Below are positions 1 through 12,067 of a stretch of DNA of 64,000 bases, piece after piece. Source of the stretch: Hippopus hippopus (lineage: Eukaryota; Mollusca; Bivalvia; Cardiida; Cardiidae); assembly GCA_946811185.2 (NCBI GenBank), contig OX328108.1, positions 34,098,493 through 34,162,492 on the forward strand, in the 5' to 3' direction. The notes beneath the pieces are model-generated. The model was not told the origin of the DNA. It was given only the letters and a program-made list of their open reading frames with translations, and searched no databases. Made by a program: the position numbers and the translations under genes. The number at the start of each line of letters is the position of its first letter. Positions within the stretch are counted from its first letter, which is position 1.

Positions 1-2841
1 TGGGTTCTTGGATTTCACATAGAGATAAAGAAGGAAATCTTTAAAAATCTTTTTGTTTTGTTTACACTCTAGCATCTACAAATATCAACCAATCAGCACC
101 GAACTTGGTCAAAATATATATGACCATAAGATCTAGGATGAGTTCGATTATGGGTCTAATCGGACCAGAACAACTGGAGTTATTTGTCTTTGAATTAGAA
201 AAATTGCTATATTTGCATTTGTTTACACTCTAGCATCTACAATTTTTAACCAATCAGCACTAAACTTGGTCAAAATATAAATGACCATAGGATCTTGGAT
301 GAGTTTGATTATGGGTGTAATCTGATCAGAACGACTGGAGTTATTTGCCCTTGAATTAGAAAAATTGCTATATTTGACTTTGTTTACACTCTAGCATCTA
401 CAATTATCAACCAATCAGCACCAAACTTGGTCGAAATATATATGACCATAAGATCTCGGATGAGACAGATTATGGGTCTAATCGGACCAGAACAACTGGA
501 GTTATTTGCCCTTGAATTAGAAATATTGCTATATTTGACTTTGTTTACACTCTAGCATCTACAAATATCAACCAATCAGCACCAAACTTGGTCAAAATAT
601 ATATGACTGTAAGATCTGAGATGAGTTCCATTATGGGTCTAATCGGACCGGAACGACTGGAGTTATTTGCCCTTGAATTAGAAAGTTCTTTAGAAAAGTT
701 CTTTGTCCGGAGCATAACTTTGTCATCTCCAGTCCGATTGACTTGAAACTTGGCATTTGTGTTTATTGCAATAATATGGAGTGCAGTGTAAAAGATCCAT
801 TTCTCCACCTCGTACTGTCTATGAGTTATTTCCCTTTGATCATCATTTTTACAGCATTTTCTGCTCGTCTGGAATATAAATTTGTCATCTCCAGCCTGAA
901 CATCTTCAAATTTGGTATGCATGATTGTTGAAAATTACGGAGTGCAGTGCACAAGAACCATAACTCTTCCTAGCATGAATTTTGAGTTATTCCCCCTTTG
1001 ACCTTCATTTTTATTGCATTTCTTGCTTGTCCGGAGCAAAACTTTGTCATCTTAAGTAGGAATGACTTGAAATTTGGTATGCTTATTTGTTGCAATATTT
1101 GGAAGTGCAGTGCACAAGAATTGTAACTCTACCTCGTGCTGTCTTTGAGTTATTTCCCTTTGAATGTCATTTTTACAGCATTTAGTGCTTGTCCGGAATA
1201 TAACTTTGTCATCTCAAGTCAGAACGACTTCAAACTTGGTATGCATGTTTGTTGCAATATTACCGAGGCCTAAAAAAAAATATCTGTGTTTCGGGTTTCA
1301 GTCCTAGATGCAGTAGGTAGGGTCGGTCAGGAAAAAAATTTTTTTTTCCAGTTTTTTTTTTTTTTTTTTTATACATGGACCATGTCAAGATTTCAAAAAT
1401 AGAGATTTTAGCTTCCACTTATTATTGTTTTATACAGAAATTTGTGTAAATTCACTGTTTAAATTAATTATTAAAGATGTAAAGAGAGTTTTAAGTGTCT
1501 CTGATTGGACGATGCCAAAATGGCCTTTGTTGTGTCATTGGTTTTCGCGTTTTTTTCCAGCGCTCTTTTATGAATGCCAATTAATTTTTGAGGAGTATTA
1601 CCTCATAATATGTCTTGAATTTGTCAACTATGGTAGCAGGTAACATTCAAACCTATCACTTTACACCAGATAAGTGGACCAACATCTATATCACGTTTTC
1701 ATAATTGACTCGCCAGGTTCACGAGCTGTGATAAACAGAGCAGCACGTGTTTTTCACATTTGTTACTGAATGTTTTTATTAAAGCCCATTATTCTGCCAT
1801 ATGCACGTGAGCTAGACTATTTCATATGGAGCTTTAGCCGATAATCACATGCACCAGATTGACTCTAAGAAAGATAATTTTTGAGCGTCAAAAACGTTCA
1901 TTTCAACTTTCCAAGCGTCAAAACCCGGAGTCACTGGTCATATGAAAATGCTGCACTTTCGCTACTCTCTTGTAGTTGTTGACAGCAGGAGGCAAGTTTT
2001 AGTCCCAGGGAAGGGACGCTTGAAATCATACAGTGTGATACAATCTTATCGGCTTTTATACCCCTTAATTTGCCTAAATGTTGCGATATCAGATAAAGAC
2101 CCATGCCTAGATTTTTTTTTAATTCCTAATTTTTCAATTTTTGTAAATTGGCAACCTCACCGGGTGGCTATCGCATATCATATTGGTTATACAACGAGAA
2201 CTATGTCAGTTTTTTTCTTTAATGCAAAACTGGCAGCCTGTTCGGCCGTCGCTAAATACACATGGATTTGTAGACCGACCAGTTTTGGAGCAGTACCTGT
2301 TTTTGAAACCAAAATGATATCCCTATTTCCTTGCGAACTATAAAGTGAATGACGTCACCATTTTGTGTCAACTGCTTGTTTGAATGTAAATAACGGAGTA
2401 ACCACTGTTAATTTATGAAATGTAACAAAAGCAGACAGTATGCATGTTTCTAAAGGAAAGATCAGTTTTAGTGACAAATCTCTTATTACCATTTTAAACT
2501 CGATACGTGCCCAATTTAAATTCTCCGTTTAAAGTTCAAGTTTAATCCTGAAAAGTTCCCAACATGTGACATAGTGTAGATGCCAAAAAGTCACATAACC
2601 ATACTGGAATAATGTGACAAGATTCTGATCTATATTTAGATCAGAGAATTTCGTGACCTATTTCGTTCTGTCACTTATGACTGAACAATTTTTCCAGAAC
2701 ACTCGCTGCTACTGAGAGTACATCCCTTTTATAAAGACACTCAATATTTTCAGATACTTTATGAGATAAGTTTTTGAAAAATTCCTAATCTGTCCTCAAA
2801 GGTGCATGTAAACTGATAGAAGGCACCAAAAGGTCTTAATT

Positions 2842-3463
2842 AGCTCCACTGGCCGAAGGCCAGAGAGCTATTGTCATGGCGTTGTGTCCGTCGTCCGTCC
2901 GTCCGTCCGTCCGTCTGTCCGTCCGTCCGTTCGTGCGTGCGTCCGTAAACTTTTTCTTTAAAAAACTTCTCCTCAGAAACTATTGACTGGATTTTTACCA
3001 AATTTCACAGGAATGTTCCTTTGGTGGTCCTCTTTCAAATTCCTTCAAATAATTGTGTTCCATGAAGAATTCTGGTTGCCATGGCAACCAAAGTAAAAAA
3101 CCTTTAAAAATCTTCTCCTCCCAAAGCGCTATTTGGATAGCATTATTATTTTGCAGGAATGTTCCTTAGATACAGGTTTACAGAATTCCTTTAAAAAAAA
3201 AAGATCTGTCAAAAAACATGGCTTTTATGGGAGACTCATTTTCCTTATATGGTATAAAGTAAAATCTTTGAAAAATTTCTTCTCTAAAACTATTCATTGG
3301 ATTTCATTGTTGTTTTGCAGGTAAGTTCCTATGGTGGTTGTCTACCAAATTGTTTCTTCAGTGAGCTAAAATGCAGGATTGAATGATAATTGTTAAAAAC
3401 TTCCTTTCGCCATTATAGAAATATCAGGCCTGTGGAGCGATACAGGCGCTCAAGCGCCTCTAG
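2842..3463 (+). mobile_element. B1: short family B element ending CTAG
   Basis: Starts AGCTCCACTGGCCGAAGGCC, followed by a GTCC microsatellite; it lacks the long tandem core. Its 3' end has a TGTGGAGCG subterminal repeat, the perfect hairpin AGGCGCTCAAGCGCCT and CTAG before TTTT. It is nearly identical to 60537-61139 apart from microsatellite length and a few substitutions. Confidence 0.8.
2888..2945 (+). repeat. GTCC tetranucleotide microsatellite of B1
   Basis: GTCCGTCCGTCC with GTCT and GTGC variants, at the same place in each B, A, C and D element (for example 4415-4450 and 60580-60615). Confidence 0.85.
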
Positions 3464-4363
3464 TTTTAGCTATTCAGGTATTGTAGAGCTACTGTAAAGA
3501 AAGGGCCAATGGCCGCCTTGACTTTTATCTGTTCCCTTCATTGCGCTTCAGAAACTGAAGACAGTTGACTTAGAACTGGTCATTTATGCTGTTCAGAACA
3601 GTTCATTCTCGTGACAGTTAACATTTTAGTTGAGTTTGGTGCACACGATGTTTTTCAGTTCCTTAATACATGTTCATGAACTGTTCTATAGATAGTGAAG
3701 GCCATGAGATGAGAGCACTAAATTTTGTGCGTGATTCCCGAGTTTGCAGATGGGGCATGGCAAAGTTGACATTTGATTGATTGGCATTTTATGGCGTGTA
3801 CGCATGTTTGGTATGTAACTAGACAAAACCTAGTTTGTTATCGATCTTCGTATCAACTCCTTTGGACGGCTACGGGACATACAACAGGTGTTAGTATATT
3901 TTGATGCAGACGAGTGACAGGGAACGAAATTGCAACAGCCAAAAAGTACCGAGATGTACCTTGATCGCACCTAACAATTTTTTTTTTCGATCGTAGTGGA
4001 AAAAAAAGTTTAGGGTCGGCAGTATTTTTCTAGGTAGGGTCGGGAAACCCGAAACACAGGTATTTTTTTTTTAGGCCTGAGTGCAGTGCACATGAACAAT
4101 AACTCTATCTAGCATGGATTTTGAGTAATTCCACTCCGATCTTCATTTTTACGGTATTTCTTGCTTGTCTGGAACGGAACTTTGAAGTCTCAAGTCAAAT
4201 TGACTTGAGACTTGGTAAACATGTTTGTTGCATTACCTGCCCTTTGCAATTATTATACCTCCTTGACAACTGGCAGTGAGACGGGCATATCTTGCGACAA
4301 TTTGCTGCTCTTGTTTCATTATCATTTGGCCTTGAACCTCGATATTCGGTATTTATCTTTATT

Positions 4364-5660
4364 AGCTCCACTGGCCGAAGGCCAGCGGGCTTATGTCATG
4401 GCCTGTTGTCCGTCGTGCGTCCGTCCGTCCGTGCGTCCGTCCGTCCGTGCGTTAACTTTTTTTTAAAACGTCTTCTTCTCTGAAACTACCCATCCAATTT
4501 TGATGAAACTTCACAGAAATGATCCTGCCATGGTCCTCTTCAGAATTTCTTGAAAGAATTTAATTCCTTCAAAAACTCTGGTTGCCATGGCAACAAAACT
4601 GAAAAATTTTGAAAATCTTTGAAAATCTTCTTGTCTGAAACCGTAAGGCCAAGGGCTACCAAATTTGGCATGTAGCTTTATCTAGTGGACCTCTACCAAG
4701 TTTCTTCAATTTATAGCCCTGGGGTCAAAATTGGCCCCGCCCCGGGGGTTACAAGTTATACATGGGCTTATTTAGGGAGAACTTTAAAATTCCTCTTCTA
4801 CCTAGCCATAGGGCCTAGAGCTACCAAATTTGGCATGTAGCTTTATCTAGTGGACCTCTGCCAAGATTGTTCAAATTATAGCCCTGGGGTCAAATTAGGC
4901 CCTGCCCGGGGGTAACAAGTTTTACATGGGCTTATATAACAAGTTTTACATGGGCTTTTATAGGGAGAACTTTAAAATTCTTCTTTGACCTAGCCATGGG
5001 GCCTAGGGCGACCAAATTTGGCATGTAGCTTTATCTAGTGGACCTGTACCAAGGGTGTCCAAATTATAGGCGAGGGTCAAATTTGACTTCGCTCTGGGGG
5101 GGTAACATGTTTCACATGGGCGGGCTTATATAGGAAAATCTTTCGCATCTAGCTATAAGGGCTAGGGCTATCAAATTTTGCATTTAGCTTTATCTAGGGG
5201 GTCTCTATCAAGGGTGCCCAAATTATAGCCCAGGGGGTCAAATGTAGCCCCACCCCAGGGGGTCACAAGTTCTACATGGTCTTATATAAGGAAACTTTAA
5301 TAATCTACTTGTACATAGCCATATTTAGGCCTAGGGCTACCAAATTTTGCATGTAACTTTATATAATGGGCCTCTACCAAGAGGGCCCAAATTTTAACTT
5401 TGGGGGTCAAGTTTGACTCCACACCAGGGGTCACAAGTTTTACATTGGCTTTTATAGTGAAAACTTGATAAACCTGTGTCATGGATCACATATTTTACAG
5501 GGCCTTTTATTCAGCAAACTTGTTTTACATGACTTTTTATTGGGCAAGATTAAAAAATCTTTTTGTTTATAACCACACATTCTAGTTTCATATTGTAGGT
5601 CTGGGGTCAAAATTGCTTTCATTCCAGGGATCGCAAGTTTAACATGGGCTTCAAAATATT
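4364..5660 (+). mobile_element. B2: family B element, 3' end missing
   Basis: 5' hairpin AGCTCCACTGGCCGAAGGCC, GTCC tract to 4450, then about five core units of 160-185 bp recognised by GGCTACCAAATTTGGCATG at about 4655, 4822, 5009, 5167 and 5336. No subterminal repeat or 3' hairpin follows; the sequence fades near 5660. Confidence 0.7.
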
Positions 5661-5785
5661 GTCACTTCAATTTAAACATTAATCAAGGGAAATAACTCTT
5701 TTTATGAAAGATAAAGTTCGTTACTATTTACCTCCCTTGATTATCCAGCTGCAGTGATACATGATTGGTGCTAGACAAGTTTTTT

Positions 5786-7168
5786 AGCTCCACTGGCCGA
5801 AGGCCAGCAGGCTTATGTTATGGCCCATTGTCTGTTGTGCGTCCATCCGTATGTTAACTTTTTAGCTCATTTGAGCACAACGTGCTCAAGGGGAGCTTTT
5901 AGCATTTGTTTCAACTCAATAAAAGAATTTTCAATCATACACCAAAACAAAAAATTATCCTCCACATATCTGACTGTGTTTACAAACTATGAAGTGTTCA
6001 TATTAATACACCATTTGTACTGTTTGATGATGACTAACTTAGAAAAAGTATTAATAAAATAAGTTTGAAAAAAAATCTTAGTGATTTATTATGACAATTG
6101 TTAGCACACATGTAACTCATTACCAAACGATAATATTTTAGGCTTGTCTAAATCGAAAGCACTTGCAGACGACAAAATAAAAGTGATTGAAAATTTGAAA
6201 TTTGTTTTGTGAACAGTAGAAAACATTGTAAGAAAAGGAGAAAATGCTTTTCTAAAGCCTTCTTTCTCAGGGTCATCAAAAGTAGGGATTGTCTGGTAAT
6301 AGGTTAAAAAGATATATTTCAAACTGAGATTGATGTATATACTTGTTTTTTACCGGCACTGAAGGTCCGTCCGTCCATCTGTCCGTGCGTGCATTAACTT
6401 TTATTTCAAACATCTCTGAAACTACTTATCCAATTTTGATGAAACTTCAAAGAAATGATCCTGCCATGGTCTTCTTCAGAATCCCATGACAGAATTTAAT
6501 TCCTTCAAAAACTCTGGTTGCCATGGCAACAAAACTGAAAAATATAGAAAATTTTCAAAAATCTTCTTCTCTGAAACTGTAAGGCCTAGGGCTACCAAAT
6601 TTGGCATGTAGCTGTATCTAGTGGGCCTCTACCAAGTTCCTTCAAATAATAGCCATGGGGTCTACCAAATTTTGCATGTAGCTTTATCTAGTGGGCCTCT
6701 ACAAGGAGGGCCCAAATTATAGTCCTTGACCCAAGTTTGTCCCCACACCACGGAACACAAGGTAACCTGTTTTACATGGGCTTTTGTAATGAAAACTATC
6801 TTAAGTCATCATGTTACTAACCATTATAAAGACTAAGGCTATTAGATTTAGCCCTGTCTCATGGGTTTCATGTTTTACAGGGCTTTTCATTGAGAAAAAT
6901 TTGAAAATCTTCTTGTTTATAACATTCAAGAACTGAATTATTTGGTATGGAGCTTTATATTGTGGACCTCCACCAGGATTCAAATAATTATAGCTTTGCG
7001 ATCAAAATTGGCTTTGCCCATGGATCACAACTTTCTCGTAGGATAAGATAGAAAAATGTTTGCATGTCTTCGTGTTTGAAATCAATTTGCTGAATATTGT
7101 AATGTTTGGCTTGTAGTGTTTTTACTTAATAGCCAGTGGAGCGATACAGGGCCATCATGGCCCTCTTG
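5786..7168 (+). mobile_element. B3: family B element with inner insertions
   Basis: 5' end at 5786 and 3' end with GCCAGTGGAGCGATACAGGG and the hairpin AGGGCCATCATGGCCCT then CTTG. Between about 5866 and 6355 the core is replaced by the 5' end of an A element (AGCTCATTTGAGCACAACG) and a piggyBac-like MITE (6113-6307); the GTCCGTCC tract resumes near 6365. Confidence 0.72.
6113..6307 (-). mobile_element. piggyBac-like MITE (inverted)
   Basis: CATTACCAAACGATAATATT at one end and GTCTGGTAATAGGTTAA at the other, with AAACATTGTAAGAAAAGGAG as one arm of the usual central hairpin; the other arm is mostly deleted. Confidence 0.6.
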
Positions 7169-7189
7169 TTTTAGACCTTTACTGCTTAG

Positions 7190-7228
7190 TACTCAGGTGA
7201 GCAATATAGGACTATCATGGTCCTCTTG
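7190..7228 (+). repeat. Remnant 3' end of a family A element
   Basis: ACTCAGGTGAGCAATATAGG, a decayed hairpin and CCTCTTG next to T, directly downstream of B3; no matching body or 5' end is present. Confidence 0.55.
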
Positions 7229-7336
7229 TTCTATCAATAGGCCTAATCGTATTGGGCATGTATTCAGGCGATCTCAGGTTCTGTGTTTCTCTCCCCAATT
7301 TTATTAAGCTGGCAGAATCAGACACTCATTGCGAAA

Positions 7337-7375
<39 letters not shown>

Positions 7376-7443
7376 GGAAGGAAGGAAGGGAGAGAAAAGG
7401 AGAGGGGGGAGAGAGGAAGGAAGGGAGAGAGAGAGAGAGAGAG
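7337..7443 (+). repeat. GA/GGAA microsatellite
   Basis: (GA)n followed by (GGAA)n, GGGAGAGA and again (GA)n. The frame through it gives an Arg/Glu run by chance. Confidence 0.9.
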
Positions 7444-7763
7444 CGTGGGCAGATTTATCTAATAGGCCTTGATGTCTTCTCAATTTGTTTCAGAAAATAA
7501 CGATATTAAGTTGTTTGTAACAATTTTATATACACAGTTGTGTATGAAAGTGGTCAATGCTGAATACATTCATTTCATACATTACTAACACTCACTTGAA
7601 AGTCGCATATACTTTACTTTAAAAAACATAGAAATATGAAAGCGAAAATGATTTCGGAAAATGATCACTTTGTTACGAAAGCCTACATACGAAAGCCTAC
7701 AAGGGTCAAAATGAAGGTAAAATATTTTTATCAAAAACACGTAATAACGTGAATTCAAAACAC

Positions 7764-9251
7764 CTTATAACGCAAAAAGAAAGTCGCACTAAGGCGAAAA
7801 ATCTCGTAATAACATGTTTTAAAACACATTATAACGTGAATTTAAAACATATGATAACCTAAAAAAAGTTGCCCTAACTCGAAAAATCTTGTAATAACGT
7901 GTTTTAAAACACGTAATAACGTGTTTAAAAGTCGCAGTAACGCAAAAAATCTCGTAATAACGTGAATTCAAAATATGTTACAAAGCAAAAAAAGTCGCAC
8001 TTACGTGAAAAAATCTCGTAATAACGCGTTTAAAAGTCGTAGTAACGCGAATCAAAAATTTGCAGTAATGTTTTTTTTTACTTTATCAACATTAGATGAA
8101 TACAGTTTACATGTATGTACAATAAGTCTTTGACATGCATTCAAATTTCCCAATAAAGATTAAATTGTGTTGGTTGTGAGTTTTGTTTGTTTCAGCGTTA
8201 TTTCAACCACATCACAGAAATCACTTTCTTATTAATGACCTTTCTAGAATTAGCTAGTATTAAGTCTGCATCTTTACTTTGCCTTGCACCAATAACTCGC
8301 CAATAACTACCAATAATTCGCATAAATATATTTGAAAGCTATTGGCTGCTATCCTAGATCAACGTCTTCGAAAAATGACAAATGGTGAAAGAGGAAGGAA
8401 ACCTTCTGCAATGACGATTATCAATCTCCGAAAAGAATTTGGCTGAGCTGTTGAATCAAGCCATCGAACAAACCCCGCCTTGCATGTTTCAAGCCTTGTA
8501 TGTGACTAACTGACCTACCAAGCTCAGCGAGATCTCGACCAGATGTTCATGGAGTCGATATTCTTTAAAGGAAAAATCATCATGAAAATAATGCATTTTC
8601 AATGAATTAAGCACTGATGAAAACGGATTAAATTCGAAAGAAACAAACAAGACTCAGACATTATGGAAGTTGCACTGATTGTTTCATAATGTAGCTTTCA
8701 TAGGAAAATCTTCCGTGGTTAGGTGGTCAGGATTATTAACTTGTAATAAGAAATTCTGGTTTGATCACTTCTGCCGGCGCTAGTCATGCTAGTTATGACA
8801 GGGAACGGAGTAGCTGCAGACTTATATTGATGTATCCTAGAAAGATCGGGAATAAAAGAGTTAAAGCTGTGATGTGATATAAATATAAGTATCATTGAAA
8901 GCGGCGTAATGCACCATCAAAACACACAAATTTGCATAGGGAAGCTCGACTGGACTTCGCAGTACTCAACCATAATGAAAACAGTAGATCCAAAAAAAAA
9001 AAAGACGTTACTGCAAGTTTTCAATTCGCGTTACTGCGACTTTTAAACGCGTTATTATGTGTTTCAAAACTCGTTATAACGAGATTTTTTTTCACATTAG
9101 TGCGACATTTTTTGCGTTATTACGTGTTTCATACATGTTATTACGATATTTCTTGCATTACCACAACTTTTAAACACGTTATTACGTGTTTAAAAACACG
9201 TTATTACGAGGTCTTTCGCGTTAGTGCGACGTTTTTTTTTGTGTTATAACC
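7764..9251. mobile_element. Foldback-like element with long repetitive inverted arms
   Basis: The left arm (about 7733-8070) and right arm (about 9003-9251) are made of short degenerate units such as CACGTAATAACGTG, AAAGTCGCACTAACGCGAAA and CTCGTAATAACGTG. The right arm is the reverse complement of the left: TTATAACRCAAAAA and TCGCACTAA then CTCGTAATAAC occur in the same order from each end. The 0.9-kb centre (8070-9000) holds a SINE remnant and no recognisable gene. Arms composed of subrepeats resemble Foldback/FB elements. Target duplications were not identified. Confidence 0.6.
8385..8550 (-). mobile_element. SINE remnant (inverted) inside the foldback element
   Basis: GAGGAAGGAAACCTTCTGCA, ACGATTATCAATCTCC and TTGGCTGAGCTGTTGAATCA follow the order seen in 15745-15995. 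Confidence 0.45.
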
Positions 9252-9544
9252 CATCACATACTTATGGATCCATAATAAACACCTTTTTTTAAAAAAACAA
9301 CTGAATCTTGAGTAGACTGGTCCTTGAACACACAGAAAATTGACCTATAGTGAAAAGTCTTGGCCCAGGTCTGCCTGAGCGGACTGCGCAGGCTGACCTG
9401 GACAGATACTTTTCGTAGATGCATTAAGCCCCCTTTTCACAGAGTATGGCTCATATTCAAATCATAGTATTAGATATAACTAGATACTTTTAGGTGTGCA
9501 GCTGAGAAGGCATATTTATGGTTGTTCGTTGATGATCATTATTA
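9252..9544. other. Anonymous sequence with a short dispersed repeat
   Basis: CTGCGCAGGCTGACCTGGAC near 9385 resembles a dispersed bivalve repeat; nothing else was recognised. Confidence 0.3.
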
Positions 9545-9880
9545 TTAATTTATATTAACGAAGAGGAGTCCTGTGATGACGATATCGAAGATGATAGCCA
9601 TGTTTTTTACAGGAGCGGGTACGTTGAATTGACAGGAGCAGTAACGTTGACCTGGAGCAAGTACGTAAGGTCTCTCCAGTGTGTTCTTTGTATCTGGTTT
9701 ACACACAATGATGGTCTTATTCATGCGATATGAAAAGTGCTCTTCATGGGACTCAAACCTGTGCATGAATGTCACATGGGCAAATTGCTGACCAATTTCA
9801 ATTACAATAGAGGTTGGCTTCATGTGTACATGTTTATCCAACGATATTGCATAGAAAAACATCGAAAAAATTGAAACTAC
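9545..9880 (-). CDS. Coding-like ORF of unknown function, head-to-head with Tc1
   Basis: A minus-strand reading frame stays open from the edge of the Tc1-like transposase gene to a stop near 9545. Its first ATG is internal, about 9864. Residues after it include H-V-H-M-K-P-T, a Cys at V-C-K-P and a C-S-C motif, and a hydrophobic C-terminal stretch. The composition looks protein-like rather than repeat-derived. A CAG just before Q-F-A-H and a GTAAAA after P-A-P could be splice borders, which would make the real coding part shorter. I do not recognise the family. It stands where the 5' flank of a Tc1 element should be, so it is either host sequence at the insertion point or captured sequence. 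Confidence 0.25.
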   Translation of the reverse strand, partial: VVSIFSMFFYAISLDKHVHMKPTSIVIEIGQQFAHVTFMHRFESHEEHFSYRMNKTIIVCKPDTKNTLERPYVLAPGQRYCSCQFNVPAPVKNMAIIFDIVITGLLFVNIN

Positions 9881-9893
9881 AGCGGCAATCAAA

Positions 9894-10709
9894 ATGCCAC
9901 GTCTTCAACAAGAAAATAGAGAGCGTGCGTTAGGCATGCTTGACAACGGTGCTTCGCGACGGCAGGTTGCGGCAAGATTTGGCGTGCATGTGTCTATGAT
10001 AGATCGTCTTGTTAATCGCTTTCGGGCGACTGGCAGCACCAGAGATCGTCCTCGCCCCAGTCAGAGACGCGTTACAACGGCTAACCAGGACCGTTACATC
10101 GTTGTGCGTCACCTACATAATCACTTTAAGACGGCTACGTCGACGTCATGGGAGACACATGGTGTTCACGGAAGAAACATAAGTGCCGACACAGTGCGGC
10201 ATCGCTTGAAAGTTAGGGGTATCGGGTGTCGTCGGCCGTATATAGGGCAGATTCTGACGTGACGTCATCGCGCTGAGAGAACACGCTGGGCAGCTTTACA
10301 TGCTCAACAAAACTGGGCAAATGTTGTTTTTTTCAGATGAATCTCGGTTTAATCTGAGCAACAGTGATGGTAGAGCTCGTGTTTATCGTAGGCAAGGAGA
10401 AAGATTTGCTGACAATTGTGTATTGGAGAGAGACAGATTTGGTGGAGGGAGCGTAATGGTATGGGGGGCTATAAATCATAATTTCAAGAGTGACTTTGTC
10501 GTCATTCATGGTAATCTGACAGCGCAACGCTATATGGATGACATACTGAAACCCCACCTTCTCCCACTCCTATACCAGCATGGACATCATTTTCTTTTTC
10601 AAAAAGACAACGCCCGTCCACACACAGCACGCGTAACGCGTAATTTCTTCGCCGTGAATGCCGTCAACATGCTACAATGGTCGCTTTCGGATCACATCGG
10701 AGCGCGATG
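9894..10709 (+). pseudogene. Tc1-like transposase, frameshifted and 3'-truncated
   Basis: Starts at ATG 9894 with M-P-R-L, followed by a paired-type helix-turn-helix (R-R-Q-V-A-A-R-F-G-V-H), the G-R-P-R-like basic hinge (R-D-R-P-R-P-S-Q-R-R-V-T), then D-E-S-R-F-N with the first catalytic Asp near 10338 and K-D-N-A-R-P-H with the second near 10606. The frame breaks at a TGA about 10260, resumes in another frame (R-H-R-A-E-R-T-R-W-A-A-L-H), and shifts again in a T-run near 10328. After V-N-M-L-Q-W the expected W-P-x-x-S-P-D-L-N-P-I-E with the third catalytic residue is missing, so the 3' part of the element is lost. No terminal inverted repeats were found. Confidence 0.85.
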
Positions 10710-11015
10710 ACCGGCATACTGGCGAACATTTGTGCTCTTGATTGATCTGATAGCACTCCAGTTACGATGTTTATGTTCAAGTTACATTTTGATAGCGATT
10801 TAAGCGAATAAGTAGCGATGTGACGGCGTTCTAAACAGATCATCACGGATCTTTGTGCAAGGGAGTAGACTGATGGCGATCCGTTAAAGATCTGTTGGCG
10901 TTCTTGGTGTATTTCCTCTTTTTGCCAATTTTGAACCTATTTCAAACATACCTCAAGCTAGTTGACCATAGTAACACTACAGCAGACTATGTTTGGAATG
11001 AACTATAGACAACTA
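10710..11015. other. Anonymous sequence after the truncated Tc1
   Basis: No Tc1 terminal repeat, ORF or known repeat was seen between the transposase remnant and the next TIR element. Confidence 0.4.
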
Positions 11016-12041
11016 CCGTATTTTGCCTATGTTTTAGGACACCCAAAGAATTGGGACACCATAAAAAATCGTGAAAATAATTATTTTTCATGACCCAAAG
11101 ATTTGGGACATACTAAAAATTGCAAAGCAAGATTGGTATTTTTTTGTTCCAAAGAATTGGGACAGTGAATATCTATTTTAAAAAAAAATCTTTCAATCCG
11201 TTTGATACCCTTTGTTTGCAATTATTTATTTCGCGCAGTTTTATTTCTACACACGTAACGTTGTATGCATGCTTCCCAACCCTCCCAATTTCGATATGGT
11301 AGTTTCCTGATTCAAGACAAAAAACTCGATCACCTGACAGTCTAATTTAAACCCCAATTCAAAAAGAAATCCGACGTAAGTGTAAAAAGGGTGTGATAAA
11401 CTTGTATCCAAGATGTATAACGTGTATATGTACATCTGAAATTGACAGAGTTGACACGCATGTATTTCACGGTCAGTCGAGTTCGTTGTTTATAAATAGA
11501 AATCAAGGTACAGCATTCTAGTTTACCCAAGGTTTATCGATCGAAGATCGACGAACCAATCAAATTTGAGAACGGTCTGAGCAGGTACTTGTCAGAGTGG
11601 AATTAATGTCGTTCACCTCACGTACATGTAAGCAGGTAAAATATGTTGTGAATTTAGATCTACAAACGCAAAATAACATCCTCATTGCGATCCCAGGACG
11701 CAGACAATAATGAGTGACAAGTTAATCATCAACAAAAACAATGAGAAAAAGCGAAGTTTTAGCTCTTAGTGCTCAAATTGATCGGTGAAATTCCAATCTG
11801 TCTAAAAATAGACCAACCTGCTTATGATTGGATGTTTATCGACATCAATGACGTAGCAATATTTTAACGTCAGCAATATTTGACGGGTTAGCGGCCATTG
11901 ACTTTCAGTATGACAGACTGTCTTGTTTGACCGTAAGTTTTGGGACAGCTGACAAAATAATTATTTTTTGTAGACCAAAGTATTGGGACACGAAAAAAAT
12001 TAATTATTTTTTTACTGTCCCAAAACTTAAGCAAATTACGG
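11016..12041. mobile_element. Non-autonomous TIR element with TA target sites
   Basis: Ends are TACCGTATTTTGC on the left and GCAAATTACGGTA on the right, an imperfect inverted repeat of about 28 bases running into AAGTTTTGGGACA. A TA lies at each border, as for Tc1/mariner elements. Both subterminal regions carry copies of a CAAAGAATTGGGACA motif, possible transposase-binding repeats. No coding region was recognised inside. Confidence 0.65.
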
Positions 12042-12067
12042 TATGTGCATGACTGTAAATGTGACCA

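Larger units (their letters stand above)
1267..4077. mobile_element. 2.8-kb non-autonomous TIR element inserted in the C1 array
   Basis: Left end GGCCTAAAAAAAAATATCTG (1267) and right end, read inverted from 4077, GGCCTAAAAAAAAAATACCT; the match continues through GTTTCGGGTTT and, more loosely, GACCCTACC. The flanking 160-bp array reads straight across (TGCAATATTAC before, GAGTGCAGTGCA after), so this is an insertion. It contains a B element (2842-3463). No transposase was recognised in its 1.4-kb and 0.5-kb unique parts. The superfamily is unknown. Confidence 0.75.
1..4313 (+). mobile_element. C1: Helentron-like family C element, 5' end outside the window
   Basis: Positions 1-690 hold about four tandem units of roughly 160 bp with TTTACACTCTAGCATCTAC; 700-1266 and 4078-4240 hold the standard C core (TTGTCCGGAGCATAACTTTG). 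The 3' end at 4283-4313 has the subterminal inverted repeat GACGGGCATAT, the hairpin around CTTGCGACAATTTGC and the terminus CTCTTG before a T-run. It is interrupted by the TIR element at 1267-4077. Confidence 0.7.

Noticed and set aside
1942..2343. 133-codon ORF inside the 2.8-kb TIR element
   Set aside because: No recognisable motifs, AT-rich composition and no transposase residues; treated as chance.
7252..7500. Arg/Glu-rich ORF
   Set aside because: Direct translation of the GA/GGAA microsatellite.
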